DNA of 64,000 bases, taken from the NCBI RefSeq assembly GCF_905475395.1, contig NC_058341.1, positions 32,689,501 to 32,753,500 on the forward strand. The letters run 5' to 3'. Shown here in pieces: positions 52,701 to 64,000 of this stretch. The number at the start of each line of letters is the position of its first letter. The stretch's first letter is position 1. The stretch comes from Chrysoperla carnea. Its lineage: Eukaryota > Arthropoda > Insecta > Neuroptera > Chrysopidae. The notes under the pieces were generated by a model. It was not told the DNA's origin, made no database searches, and saw nothing but the letters and a program-made list of their open reading frames with translations. The translations under genes and the position numbers were made by a program.

Positions 52701-55700
52701 CCAATATGGTACTTTTTATACCTTTTAATTAACAGTGAAAATATTAATAATAATTACAATTTTAATCCAATTTTGTTTGTATTACTCTGTATTATTTACT
52801 TTATTTATTGTCAACAAAATTTCGATTTTGGATTGGACCCCAGTATTATTTAGGAGAGTAATGAGTTCCTTGTTTGGCTCGGAAACGTAGAGAGAAATCA
52901 ATATTTGAATTTAGTACACTATCATTTGAATAAATTTAAAAAGTTTATCAATTGTACAGACTCTTTAAGGTAAAATGACACGATTATGGAAACTCTACTC
53001 CATTTTGCCTTCACTTTTATGTTAAATACAAACAGTATACGAATTTTCATCAAAATCATTAGAGCCGATCCCGATATATATAAGGTGCAACCTAAATACT
53101 TGCCACCGGCGCTATTTACCCTCGTTACGGCCCTGCTTTTATAATACGAATTTGATTACATCAAACGTCCGTGAGGGATCATCTAAAAGTACGATACATG
53201 TAGGCGCTTACCAAATTTAATTTGTTCCTCAAAAAGATTTGGAGAAAATAGTAATATGACAAACGACAGGAAGACAGGCTAACAGACACAAGAAAAATGG
53301 AATTTTCATGAATAACCAAGTAAAACTAATTGTTTCTACAAATAAAAAAAATAATTGAAAAATTTGGTCATAGCTGAATTATTAATTTTCAACAATCTGC
53401 CGTGAGTTAGCCCAATTTACAAAAATTAGGCAATTGATTTTTTTTTTCTTATTTATACCAAAAAATATAAATTGATGAAACCGCGATTCTGCATGATTAC
53501 CAAAAAAATAAAAAATAAAACTAAATTTTTAATATTACAAATCTAATATATTCAAGATTTAATAAAAAATAATCTATTAAAGAACAAGTAAGTAAAAAAC
53601 ATGGATAAAGGCATAAATAATGAAAAAGGCATTAAAGGCAATATTATTGATTTATATATAAAAATGATCAGTATATATATTGATAGTTGATTTATTAATA
53701 CCTTTTGTATTTTTTGTAGGGAATCCAAAGACTTTTTTTTTAATGATTTATATTTATTTTTAATTGTTATAATATATATTTGTTTTGTATATATATATTT
53801 ATATATATATATGGGAATGTGAGTCGATTGCGAGACCCGCGCGTATTTGGTCAGGGGGAACACATCGAACGAAGATCATAGAAAAAAAAATAAATGAATC
53901 TAATTATACGGTAAAAAAAATACATTTTTTATTTATATCAATTCATAAATGGTATTCGATTTATTTGCATTTTCTTGATTACATTTTAATTTTTAATTAC
54001 AGTTGTAGCCCTAATTGTAAATTCTACACTTGTTAAAGGCCGTTCGGAATATATTACTAATCTTACCACTTGGAACTGTGATCAAGTATGCCTTCAAATA
54101 TTTTTTCTTATTTCGTTTATATTAATACTAGAGTGATACCCACCCGCTTCGCTGGGTTTAAAAGTAAAGATTGATAAAGATTGCTTTCGCTTATCCCCTT
54201 TCTATAACACTTGAAATAATGGTAAGGATTGTTTTACACAGGTAAAATATATGTATGGTTTTCTACTTTTTTAAATGTATCAATATATAATAGTCGTAAT
54301 TATTCATTGAGTATCTCAGAAGATGGCCGTGAAATATTTTATATTGAGTATTTTTACAGAAATCTGTAATTTATGGTAATGTCAAATGACTACTTTTACA
54401 GAAATCTTTAATTTATAGTAATGTCAAATTAGATTAATTTTTAATTTTTTTTTTATTAATATATCTTTATAAATTATATCTCATGTTTTATTCTGAAGTA
54501 TGAACTATATTTCTGTACAGTTTCAATAAAAAACCATTCGCTAGTTTTAGCGTGAAAGCGTAACAAACAAACCAACAAACAAACAAATATGCTTACTTTC
54601 GCATTTATTATATATAGAGATAGAGATAGAGATTTGACTGTAAAGTTAACAAATAATTAAATATATTTTCATAAATGTATAAAATTTTTCTCCATTGATT
54701 AATTCAAATTCTCTTTTTAACCTTTTAAGAAATACAACAATCTCTATAAAAAGCAGACTTCAGTTAGTTAGAATTGTTTTCTTTTCTTTTTTTGGCACAT
54801 AATCTCAAAAAATTTTTGAATATTGAAGCGAATAATTTTAAGGTGGGATATAATAAACTGAGGTAATCAAATAATTTGAAATATTCACGAAAATTTTTTA
54901 TGAATTGATATAAATATAATTTAAAATATACAATAAACACTTTCAAAATCTAGAAGTTATTAAAACTCTCAAAATTTACTAATAAATTTTACTAAACCAA
55001 AATATATGTAGTATAAAAAATGAAAACGAAATGCTAATAATAAATTATTTATTGTATACTTTTGAATATAATTAATCATATAAACGTCATAATTACCTGT
55101 GTATACGTCATCCAACAACATGGTTCTACTTGATTGGCATCTAGACCCCAAAATTCTAATTCTTCTTCAAACAGCGGACCACATACATCCGTTGGATAAT
55201 GTAATTTTCCCGTTCTGAAAATAATAAAATTGTTTATTTTACATTTTATACTAAATTTTCCACAATGTATTAATTACTTTTTTTTAATATCTTTCTTATT
55301 GATTTATAAATATTCGAGCATTTGAAATTTATTTTATTTTTGGGAGACGTAGTTATTTTCACGAAAAATAAAAATGTGAGAATGAAGTGTAGATAATTTA
55401 TAATATATAACACTGATCAACAGATTTTTACTTTAAATTTGTATGTAGGTCAATTTTCCTGTAGAATTTGAAGCGCTGATTTCAAATATGACCCAAAAAA
55501 AGCATTGTTGGATTAGTTTTCGAAAAATTGTATCTTTTAAAAGCAAGTTACTGTAACAATATCTTCACAAACTGACAAACAAAATTACTTTTTTAACTAA
55601 AAGAAATCGCATAATTGGGTTTTGTCCAAAATTATTCATTCGGTGACGTGACGGCAAACACCAATCTGATGTATTGTAAAAGTATTACGTCACGCCATTT

Positions 55701-58700
55701 GAAAATTACATTTTCAGGTTACTGAATCACAACTGCGTATAACTTTTTATGAAACGTCCTGAACGTGAGTTCGTTCAGTAACGATTTATTAGGGAGCAGT
55801 ATCCCAAGATTACGTTGAAAAATTAAACTGAAATGAAATCCCGTGGGTTATCGGAAGCTGGCCAAAACGCCATACCTTAGTAGATTAAATGAGCATTTTT
55901 TTCTTTACAACGACTTTGAAACTCTATTTCCTTTATCATACATTGATTTGCTTTACCTTTTGCCACCGTTGCTACTAAAATATCAAGTACACAAAAACAG
56001 GACTATAGTTCAAGAAAACTGGGCGCCCTAGGTTGAATAAGTATCTGATAATAAATGACAAAAAGTTATTCTTATGTAATCGTAAGTTAGAATGTATCGA
56101 ATCAAAAGACTACTCCTATTTTTCGCACTTTCCACTACGACTTTATTTGTTTTCTGCTTATCATTATAAAAATTTAAACTAAATGGTAGAGCCGATCCCG
56201 TAACAAAGTTACCTTTCTTCAAATATTGTCTTTTGTAAGAAAAAAAAATGCAGATGAATTTTTTGTTGTTGCTGAATGTATTAACGGAATATTATTCATT
56301 TGTGAGCAACAAATATGACGTATGTAAATGACATATTACATAGATTATATTGAATTTTATTAGAATCCATTAATATTGTTAAAATACAAAATACTACAAC
56401 TATACTACATCGATTTGTTTTGATTGTGCAATCAGCATAAACTTTGTGGTTAGAAATTTTAAACCCTGATGATGATTCAATTAAATGACTTTACAGTTCA
56501 ATGATATTCATTTATTTGGTGAATTATTATTATACCGAGTGTAATAATGAATTTCGAAGCACACAATAAATAGTATACGTTGAATAATGGGTGCTCTAAA
56601 ATTATTAACTGTTCACGAGAGCAGCGTTGCAAACAAGCACGAACCCAATGAGACCTTTCATTAATATTCCTAAGAATTGCAAGAACTTTTTTTTACAGAC
56701 GCTGGTTTGCAATGAAAAATAAGAAATTTTTTATTGAGTGTGCTAACACAAAAATGGATTATGAAATGTCACAAATTTTGGAAAACGGAATTGGCTAACT
56801 ATTTTAAACAAGTGAAATTTACAAAATTTTAAAAACCCCCGACAAATTTTTCGGGTACACGACCCTAAGCTCGCACTTGAATCATAATTAAGAACAATAT
56901 ATTAAATTTGAAGGAAGCATTTTTTCGATAAAAAATAGGTCGACAGAGGTCGACGAATGTTGTACTACCTATCTGTACTAGAATGAAAAATTGAGAGTAT
57001 ATCAAAAGTTTTCCGAATTTACTTTTGTCTCCAAAGATAAGCAATAAAGGATTATATATTAATGGAACTTGGACATAAATGGTCAAGTATGGATTTGTCT
57101 GGGGAGGGTTTCATTCGAAGATAATTTATTTGTAAACTATGAGTGAAGCTGTATATTCTATACATTTCTCAAACTTTAAGGGTCAGTAGGTTCGGAGATA
57201 AATAGGGAATATTTCTGTCTTCCATTTCATTCATTACGGGAAGCATTTTATCTATTTTTTTTTTCAAATTTATCAAGGCATCGTCAAAATTAAAATCAGT
57301 TATGTACGCTTCCCAGATTGTGCTTGTGTTTTTTCGTCTATCTATAAATTTGAACTTTTTTCTTCTAGTAGATCATCAGAAAATAGGGTTTAAAAGACAG
57401 GCAGAATGATACACATATTGAAGTTAGAAGATAGCGTGTGCTTCTGTAAGAGTTTGAGTTTTTCGTCGGATGCTCAGAACTTTAAAAATTACTGATGATG
57501 AAAAGGATTAGATTCTGCAAATGTCGCATAAAAATTGATTACATATTGGTAAAATTTTTAATCCCATTTTTGTTAAATATATTCCGAAAAAAAAAACAAC
57601 GTAATTTTTATTATTTTTTAAAAGAACAATTTTCTTAGGTAAAATGATACTAAGACTTATCAGACCAGAACCTGAATGGTAATTCATTTTCACCATAAGT
57701 TGTTGTCCTGTTAATTCAACAATTCTTATTTGAAATATTTTGTCATTAAATGCGATCCCAGAATTTTACGACGTGTATATTATTACACTCGGTGCATGTA
57801 GGTATAGAGAGAATGAACAGAAAATGGATGATAATTTATCTCATGTTACTCATAAAATTTGTAAAATGTAAAATTGCTTGTACTGTGTGCTTTGCTTATA
57901 GTAGGTACAATAAATTTAATATTATATAACTGTCAACATTTTTAATAAATTACATAGTGCTCCCAAATTATCAACATCCATTATTTATTATTATTGTATA
58001 GGTACTACTATAACTACTGTAATAAAACGTTCGCAGTTTTGTATAAAATTTTAATGAATTATTAATGCGTATTGAATATTAATTTTAGATCGATGACATG
58101 TATCTTTAAAAAAATATATATACTTCGGCGTCTCTCAACATTTCACAAAGAGGAGAAACAAAAATGTTATTCTTGTAAATCATATAATTGGGTTTTTATA
58201 CCTTGTTCAATTAATAATTAACATACCGTAATGTCACAAATATCAACCATCATTTTAGCTAAAACAGTTGTTTTTGTTCGTATGGCCAAATAAATAATCT
58301 CTATCAAATTCATTAACTAACAAAATAACAAAAATTTAACAATTGTTATTTATTCTAGCGAGGAAGAAGAAAACATGGTTCAGTACTTGTCATGAAAAAG
58401 TTCACCCTTATATGTTTATTGGCCAGTAATCACGATTTTAGGTATGCTACAACACCCAAAACTTTATGGTTTAATTCTATTCCACGCTAGGGCGACTTTC
58501 CGTCTAATCATCCGTCTAATCTTACTTAACTTGGCGAAATCGTAGTGTAATAATGAATTTAGTAAAAAATAGACCGGAAACTATAGACCCAAAATATAAA
58601 ATCGTATTAAAATATGAAATTGTATTAATGAAATTTTTCTGATACCAAAATTAAAAACTTTAACAAATATAATTTTTGAAAATATAGACTTTTTTACAAG

Positions 58701-61700
58701 TGAAAATTATTTAAAACAAAAATAATTATTTTAAAAACTAGATAGTATTGGGAAGAATGATATATTTTGGCGGTGAGTATAAAAACACACCTTTGTTTAC
58801 TAACTCTTGTCCTTCATTAGAAGTATCATGTTAGTGTTCAGGGTCGCTACTTACAAAAATATTTGATCTCTGCGACTATTTCATAATCCCCTCTTTAAAA
58901 AAAAAAGATAATTTTAATTTTTTTAATATATTATGATTTTAAATATCAGTAATGATGATTTTTAAGTGAAGTGAATAGACGTTAAAAACTTGTATAGAAG
59001 ATAAACTTAGTATCATTTCTCTGAACAATGAGACTTTTAATATTTTTTTCAATTTTATATTTGCTAATACATTTTGTAGCCAGTGCAAGAATTTTGATAA
59101 TTTTGCCAATACCATCTTTAAGTCATCACATGTTCCATCAGCATATAATCCGAGGAATTTCGTTGCGTGGTCATGAAGTTATTTCAGTTACACCTCATCC
59201 TATAAACGACCCAAAGCTGACAAACTTAACAGAAATTGATATTCATGATGAAGCATACGCTGCTTTAAATGCTGCAGAAGTTTTAAAAGATGCGCAAGTC
59301 AAGAAACAAACCATAATGGATCAAGTTCGATATATAACACCAATTATTTCCAACGTAAACGAGGCTGTTCTACGAAACTCAAAGGTGAGGGATATGATTG
59401 ATAATCCAGAGGAACATTTTGATTTACTTATTGTCGAAATGATGTTTAACACAGCATTGTTAGCATTTAAAGAACGATTTAATTGTCCAATGATTGGTTT
59501 GACATCGTTAGATACAACATTAAATGGAATGGATGCTATTGGAAATCCACCTAATCCAAGTTATTATGTTGGATTTAATTTACGTGGTGGTTATGATTTA
59601 ACATTTTGGGAGCGTTTTAATAATTTGTGGTTTAATATTGAGTTCAGATTATATTATCATTTTACATTTATACCAACACAAAGTGAATTAATCCGGAGAT
59701 ATTTTGGTGACAAAATTACGAATCATAATGCATGGGATATTGAAAAATCAATTGATTTGTTGATGGTAAACACGAATCCAACATTTCATATACCAAGACC
59801 ACATGTTCCTACGTATATTGAAATTGGAGGGTTACATTTACGAGAAAGGAAACCGTTACCAAAAGTAAGTTGCAAAATTTGGGTATTTTTATTATCTGGC
59901 AAAAGGTTAGTCATCAATAAAATGGAAAATTTTAGTCCGACTAAATATTCCCTATACAAATTTTAGGGCAGAGAAATTTTTAGAGATCTGTTTTTTCTAT
60001 TCATCCTGTGAAGTACCAAATTGAGTCCTGCCAGAGGAAATATAAATTTATATTCCCAATATCATTTCATTTCATTGTACATAAGAGTTTTCAGGTATCA
60101 TAGGTATTATTAATGTTTTGCAAAAAATTATTTTATTTATTGATTAATATAGGCAATATTATTTCATAAATAAGAGAACTATTGTGTGAAAAAAACAATA
60201 ATAATTTAAATAATAACAAATTGATAATACAATAAAATGATTTAAAATTAGATATATTATTCCTGCAAGCTTAATTAATACGGTTCCACACGCAACAAAT
60301 AGAAAAGAATATGATATATCTTAACATATTCTTAAAGTGAAAAAGCTTTGCGAAACGTGGTTAATTTTTCATTTCACCAATTTTATTTATTTACTAAAGA
60401 TTGTTACTTTTAGGATTTAAAGAAAATTTTAGATGACTCAAAACAAGGCGTGGTATATTTCAGTTTAGGTTCAAATATCAAAAGTGGTACATTACCAGAT
60501 CAAATCAGAAACAATATTTTAAAAGCATTTGAGCAATTACCCTACAACATATTATGGAAATGGGAAAACGATACTCTACCAAATAAACCTAAAAATGTAT
60601 TCACAAGACAATGGCTTCCACAACAAGATGTTTTAGGTAAGAAAATCTTTCAAATACAAACTTCAAAATATTAAAATATAACACAAAACAAATTTCAGAT
60701 CATCCCAATGTGAAAGCTTTTGTTACACAAGGCGGCTTACAATCTTTGGAAGAAGCAATACGAAGTGCAGTACCAATGATAGGAATACCATTTGGAGCAG
60801 ATCAGCAATTCAATGTTCAACGAATTGTCTCGTTAGGAATTGGAAAAGAAGTACGATTTGATGAATTGACTTTAGAATCCTTAGTGAATTCAATAAACGA
60901 GGTTGCAAGTTTATCTAGGTAAGTGTCACTAAAAGTATGTCTACAAAATTCATTCTAAAAATAAATGATTTTGACAGTTCATCATATATTCCATGAAATT
61001 ATTTATGAGCTCACGATAAATAATATGAACCTAAGATCTGCAAGAGTATAAAAACCCAGTTATAAAACTAACTGCTGGAAATATTATTTATAATTATGGA
61101 AAGAAAGAAACATGTGTACTTAATCGATTTTGGCGTTACGGCCTTAAGAGATTGATCTACTGCCAAAATATAGCCAATAAAATGATGATAAAACTTATGA
61201 AATATAATAAATTTGTCACTTGCACAGGCTCTTGCAAGATTTTATTAATCAATTAATTTATTTAGTGGCTATCATCTACGTTTACTCTTCTGTGCAATAA
61301 GAAACTAAATTTTTTCTACAATCGATTAACGTGAATTATTGAAACTTCTTGCAATGTATGTCAGCTTATTCATGCCTGTCAGTATTTTAGCAGACAAAAA
61401 CAAGGAAGAAGTCATCTAATGAAATCTAGAAAAATCTTTACAATGAAAACATATTTTTACTCTGAACATTACTCTGTATAACATCTTCCAGTCCATATAA
61501 ATTAAGAAGTAGTAACTTGAAATGTTGTTCTCAAATATCCTAGACTGCAATTTAGTATTACTAAGATATTAATAATTTTTTATTTGTAGCTATAAAAATA
61601 AAATTTCGACATTATCAACAATAATATGGGATCAAGAAACAAAACCATTAGATCGTGCCATGTGGTGGATTGAATATGTAATTAGACATGGTGGTGCTAA

Positions 61701-64000
61701 ACATTTACGAACACCAGCCGCAGATTTACCATGGTATAAGTTTTTACTCCTTGATATATTTGCATTTATTTTCACAATATTATTAATCGCATTAATTACG
61801 TTACGTTATGTAATAAAGATTATTGTTATTTATTGTTTTAAATCAAAAACTAAATATAAAAAAGAATAAAAGTAAATAAATCCACGCAGTTTTTGATGAT
61901 TCTACAAGAGCTTATATTCTCAGTTTCCATGATTCTTTTTCAGAAAAATTTGAATTTCGACCAAATATTTTATAATTATGGAAAAAATTGATGACAATCT
62001 CGAAAATAAAAGAAATCATGAACGATTTTCTTTGAAACTTTAAGGCGTAGAGGAATACAAAATTTCTAAGGATATGATAATATTCCTTTCCCGTAACGGT
62101 CTAATTATTTAAAAAAGTGTTCCTTTTTATCCTCACTCACACTTTTAATATTATTGCATGGGATTAGTATGAAAATATCCAGAATATATCAAGAATAAGG
62201 CGTTTGTGACCTGGTATCTTTTATAGTTTGAAAAAAAAATCGGGTAGTTATAAATTCGATCTCGGGCTCCCATCATCTCAGGGTTTCACCTCGGAATCTC
62301 ACGGAATAAGCTGAATATTTATTTTCTTTGGCTTAAATTATATTTACGTTTACTATAAAAGTTGCAGAAGATAAAATTCTGACAAAAATGTAGAGAAATT
62401 ATAGAGTTTTATGACAAAAATTGTAGAGAATTTTATACTCTATAACTTTTATAATAGATGTAAATACGCTTCAAAGCAAAGGGAACGAGATATTCTCAAA
62501 CTGATCTGTGCGATCACTGATCTTGAATATCTAAGGACACTGATACGAACACGAAGTTATATGTGCCTTTTGGGACAACATTGGCACTATCAAAATGAAA
62601 GTTTTTGTACAAATATTTAGCTTATTACGTAGATTCCCACGTTGATCCCTTTTTTGACTCTGGTGAGTGGACTAGAAAGAAATTTTGGACAGTAATCTGG
62701 GATGATATCCAGATATAAATTGTTTTCCGGTACCGATTCCACCGCCTTTCATTATTGGGTGTGATTCAAATGAAAACATTTATAACAAATCAATTGCTTG
62801 CCATCCAACTTGACACGATTACAAGAACTTCTTTTCTAGCCTTTTTTTTAAACGCAGATAAATATAAATAAATCCCGACAATATTTGATCTCCTCAATTT
62901 ATGTATCCATTCTATTCTATTCTATCACGGAAATGTTAAACTGAAATGTAAATGTTGTTTTGTGATACTTACACGTTGGCGTAAATGTAAAATACCACTA
63001 TGATACACAAAACCAAAGTGTAAATAAACATCCTCAAATATTTATGTAAATAGATATAAATTGTTATCGTATTCCTTTTATTTTATTTAAATGTAAACAA
63101 AATAATTCAAAATATAAAGTCTTAGGCCCTGTGATGCATTCTTATACTAACGAGCCCACTGATGTTAAATTCACAGCAAAGGGACGGACGATAAATAAGT
63201 GAACTGTATAATATGTGAAATTTAATTTTACTATGTTCTAACCATAGTTGTTTTCATAAATCACAACGTGATTCGTTTTTCATAAAGCATGATTTATTAT
63301 TTTTTTTAAATTGTGTTTAGTTTTGTTGAGTTGTGGTAGAACGGATAGGCTTTTTGTTGCTAAAAGAGTTATAAAACATACAGAAAAAAAACTATGGGGA
63401 GAAATCACTCTAATGAATGTGGTGTATCCTGGCGTTTAAACTACATACTTTTGACATAAACATTACGAATTGTATATCCTTGCATAAAAGACCTTGTCCA
63501 AAATATCCTTTCTTTTTCTAATCAATTTTGTCTGGACAGGATAAAATTAAAATATCACCATTGTCATCTGAATTTATTTTCGCCACCTGAACTTGCAACT
63601 CTCAGTTCGACAGATGAGAAATTTATATCGTGTCTCCTATTGAAATTTGCACTACTTTCACGAATCTGTCTGTAATCTTACTTAAAAGAATCCAAGTGAG
63701 GAGCAAATTCAGCAAATGATTTGCTGGAATGAGGTATAAATCCAGAAGGCTTGAAAGAATTGGTACAGTAAAATGCTGATAATATCGGATTATACATATT
63801 TAGGGGACAAGGATATAAAAACTTTCAAACAAGCTGTATGAAGAAAACATTAATGATGAAAAAATTGACTTACCTATAGTAATTTAAGACCTGAGCAAAA
63901 ACGCCTGGATGTCGATCAAAAAAATATTCATTTAATATTGGATCATAATTTGCTAATGCTTCAGTTAAACGTGACAATCTAGTTGCTGGTATTTTCTTCA
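31694..64000 (-). CDS. Shaw: Shaw-type (Kv3 family) voltage-gated potassium channel, 5' end beyond window
   Basis: Pore-forming subunit of a delayed-rectifier type potassium channel in the plasma membrane of excitable cells; four subunits make a channel. Visible exons, all in phase: 63874-64000 (partial), 55097-55214, 36593-36787, 31916-32870 and 31694-31761. Order of domains: T1 tetramerisation domain, including the H-x5-C-x20-CC zinc-binding motif of the Shaw/Shab/Shal type; linker with [19 protein letters not shown]; six membrane helices; S4 sensor [16 protein letters not shown]; selectivity filter [11 protein letters not shown]6 with the PVPVIVSNF hinge; then a basic C-tail ([16 protein letters not shown]) and a Gly/Pro-rich segment. 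The N-terminal start is off the right edge. Introns are 154 bp, 3.7 kb, 18.3 kb and 8.7 kb, the last hosting an antisense UGT gene. All key residues are intact. Confidence 0.95.
31916..32870 (-). CDS. Shaw: Shaw exon, S1-S6 core
   Basis: 955-bp exon holding the whole membrane core from [10 protein letters not shown] (S1) through S4, pore filter (about 32244-32261) and S6, and most of the cytosolic tail. The donor ATGG|gtaaat is in phase 1. Reading straight on through the donor would add [16 protein letters not shown] and a stop at 31836, so intron retention would give another short C-terminus. Confidence 0.97.
32871..36592. other. Shaw intron 3.7 kb, no nested gene seen
   Basis: AT-rich, with a LINE 3' end at 33624-33715. 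The frames at 33379-33621, 33491-33703 and 34596-34832 lack support. Confidence 0.5.
33624..33715 (+). mobile_element. LINE 3' end with ATT-repeat tail
   Basis: The text ggggggaggcctttgccctg then cagtgggctcaatcgtt and aataggctta, followed by an (ATT)n tract, matches the well-known 3' terminus of RTE-like/other insect non-LTR elements ending in short ATT repeats. Only the end is present, a typical 5'-truncated insertion within a Shaw intron. Recognition rests on memory of the motif. Confidence 0.6.
36593..36787 (-). CDS. Shaw: Shaw exon, T1-S1 linker
   Basis: 65 codons from [12 protein letters not shown] to [10 protein letters not shown], phase 0 at both ends. Includes the [16 protein letters not shown] segment just before S1. 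Confidence 0.95.
41580..41920 (+). repeat. Dispersed-repeat candidate with tttcgattttgagttatcgc motif
   Basis: The text gatatctcttttcgatttt, then gagttatcgcgtttagg, then acagacgggtagtcggacatc and later ttcatatatacaagg resembles a highly conserved dispersed repeat often seen in insect genomes. No second full copy is in this window, so the call leans on recollection. Confidence 0.35.
44082..44131 (+). repeat. Short tandem repeat tagtttcaagtagtatcaa x2
   Basis: Two perfect copies of a 19-base motif, 31 bases apart, with a partial related copy just before. Confidence 0.6.
44475..44850 (+). repeat. Degenerate tandem array, unit about 140-170 bp
   Basis: The motif atatcgaaaacggtgag (or tctcaaaaacggtgaggct) recurs at about 44505, 44672 and 44814. 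Between copies the text ccagaaccacaaaata followed by tctttattttcg is also repeated. The three units are diverged. No coding function seen. Confidence 0.6.
45656..46350 (+). mobile_element. Non-autonomous retroelement-like repeat, copy A
   Basis: Begins with tccgcttcgctgg and ends with aaaacagacagacagacag, gtcgcatttataatataag and agtaggga. Shares the ccgcttcgctgg head and cgcatttat tail with the copy at 54130-54633. The internal part is less AT-rich than its flanks. Such head and tail motifs are common to insect dispersed elements; the precise class is uncertain. Confidence 0.5.
48554..49235. repeat. Three-copy repeat: two direct units and one inverted unit
   Basis: Unit 1 (48554-48779) and unit 2 (48780-about 49034) are direct copies with a 226-bp offset. 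Both contain gaaaaccgctgtaatttc, agggtggtaaattttagccc and acagttcaggcaaagcatcg, and both end in a poly-T run. A third copy (about 49040-49185) lies inverted: its plus strand has aaaatttaccaccctttt and catcaggt, the complement of those motifs. The inverted copy is open on the plus strand for 68 codons, including [19 protein letters not shown]; the direct copies encode related but broken peptides on the minus strand. The flank ggatcctgtata resembles insect transposon ends. Probably a degraded mobile element. Confidence 0.7.
53786..53812. repeat. TA microsatellite
   Basis: A nearly pure TA run of about 27 bases, next to other short TA tracts. Confidence 0.7.
54130..54633 (+). mobile_element. Non-autonomous retroelement-like repeat, copy B
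   Basis: Starts gatacccacccgcttcgctg and ends with cgctagttttagcgtgaaag, a caaacaaac run, tactttcgcatttattata and gagatagagatagagat. Same family features as the copy at 45656-46350, with a short microsatellite at the 3' end as LINE-mobilised elements often have. Confidence 0.6.
55097..55214 (-). CDS. Shaw: Shaw exon, T1 domain second half with zinc site
   Basis: Opens with the last base of the split Arg codon, then [20 protein letters not shown] and ends PCCWMTYTQ. Contains the complete zinc-binding His and three Cys. The acceptor is attttcag and the donor is acacag|gtaatt, in phase 0. Confidence 0.95.
56806..56910 (+). repeat. Dispersed repeat, copy related to 11881-12210
   Basis: caagtgaaatttacaaaatt, then ttcgggtacacgaccctaag and ctcgcacttgaatca match the two copies near 12 kb closely in order and spacing. 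Confidence 0.6.
58778..58785 (+). promoter_or_regulatory. Possible TATA box for UGT
   Basis: TATAAAAA in a locally less AT-rich stretch (ggcggtgagtataaaaacac), about 250 bases before the UGT start codon. This would imply a 5' leader of about 220 bases. TATA-like words are frequent in this sequence, so this is weak. Confidence 0.3.
59028..61869 (+). CDS. UDP-glycosyltransferase, nested in Shaw intron
   Basis: Membrane enzyme of the endoplasmic reticulum that transfers a sugar from a UDP-sugar (usually UDP-glucose in insects) to small lipophilic acceptors, in detoxification or pigment and hormone handling. Four exons join in phase: 59028-59864, 60414-60636, 60699-60918 and 61590-61869; 519 residues, normal for the family. 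Residues 1-20 are a signal peptide. His33/34 in the SLSHHMF segment is in the place of the catalytic His. The donor-binding signature is complete: [16 protein letters not shown], then [14 protein letters not shown], preceded by VYFSLGSNI and [10 protein letters not shown]. Near the C-terminus a hydrophobic anchor ([18 protein letters not shown]) is followed by a basic tail ending KYKKE, a K-x-K-x-x ER-retrieval signal. It lies antisense inside the 8.7-kb Shaw intron. Substrate unknown. Confidence 0.95.
61865..61880 (+). terminator. Polyadenylation signals for UGT
   Basis: Two AATAAA words, one overlapping the stop codon (61865-61870) and one at 61875-61880. The second is the more natural candidate; it would give a very short 3' UTR. 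Confidence 0.4.
61870..63873. other. Right part of the 8.7-kb Shaw intron
   Basis: No gene seen. A short duplicated motif (gacaaaaatgtagagaaat and gacaaaaattgtagagaat, followed by the partly inverted tatactctataactttt) lies at 62380-62455 and may be repeat-derived. Confidence 0.45.
63874..64000 (-). CDS. Shaw: Shaw exon, T1 domain first half (partial)
   Basis: Encodes [18 protein letters not shown] through [12 protein letters not shown] to VLNYYR, the start of the Kv T1 fold. The donor TATAG|gtaagt splits the Arg codon. The exon continues past the right edge. Confidence 0.93.

Larger units (their letters stand above)
36788..55096. other. Shaw intron 18.3 kb
   Basis: The largest intron in the window; no complete nested gene was found. 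It holds several repeats listed separately. Open frames at 42959-43162, 47585-47773 and 49585-49791 have no recognisable family. The frame at 53552-53863 (minus) comes from a TA-rich microsatellite. Confidence 0.5.
55215..59027. other. Left part of the 8.7-kb Shaw intron, UGT upstream region
   Basis: No supportable exon. Contains a third copy of the ttcgggtacacgaccctaag repeat family at 56806-56910 and, near the right end, a possible UGT promoter. Confidence 0.45.

Noticed and set aside
53552-53863. 103-codon minus-strand frame rich in Tyr, Ile and Lys
   Set aside because: Low-complexity translation of TA-rich microsatellite sequence.
1-64000. CRISPR arrays, prokaryotic operons, tRNA or rRNA genes
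   Set aside because: The sequence is plainly eukaryotic with spliced genes; no regular spacer array or tRNA-like A/B box pair was noticed by eye. A tRNAscan or Infernal run would settle the RNA genes.

Overview
This is a eukaryotic, intron-rich, roughly 70% AT window. Its gene content is plainly insect: a Shaw-type voltage-gated potassium channel, an insect-style UDP-glycosyltransferase, a single-domain von Willebrand C (SVWC) secreted protein, ribosomal protein eL22 and a monocarboxylate-transporter-like carrier. The order of insect cannot be fixed from the sequence alone. The transposon remnants (hAT non-autonomous elements, LINE 3' ends with TTACC/TAACC-like or ATT tails, and repeats with cagacag-rich tails) are of types common across insects.

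Layout: 1-5890 holds six exons (minus strand) of an SLC16-like transporter; its start codon is at 5890 and its 3' part lies off the left end. 8647-10151 is a three-exon minus-strand gene for a 110-residue SVWC protein. 12486-12959 is an intronless minus-strand RpL22 gene or retrocopy. 13-31 kb is a gene desert with repeats and one orphan exon-like ORF at 24052-24233. From 31694 to beyond the right end runs a minus-strand Shaw gene; five coding exons are visible, separated by introns of 154 bp, 3.7 kb, 18.3 kb and 8.7 kb. Inside the 8.7-kb intron, on the opposite strand, lies a complete four-exon UGT gene (59028-61869, 519 residues).

All splice junctions given were read by hand. For the transporter, SVWC, Shaw and UGT genes, GT/AG sites and codon phases agree at every internal junction, so these models are firm even though most of the exons are short. 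The genes do not form an obvious pathway. The one structural relationship is the nesting of UGT within Shaw.

No unambiguous new biological system is visible. The best second-look items are the nested UGT, two hAT elements whose 8-bp target duplications are still readable, a three-copy direct-plus-inverted repeat at 48.5-49.2 kb, an orphan terminal-exon candidate, possible alternative Shaw C-termini and several hairpin-forming inverted repeats.
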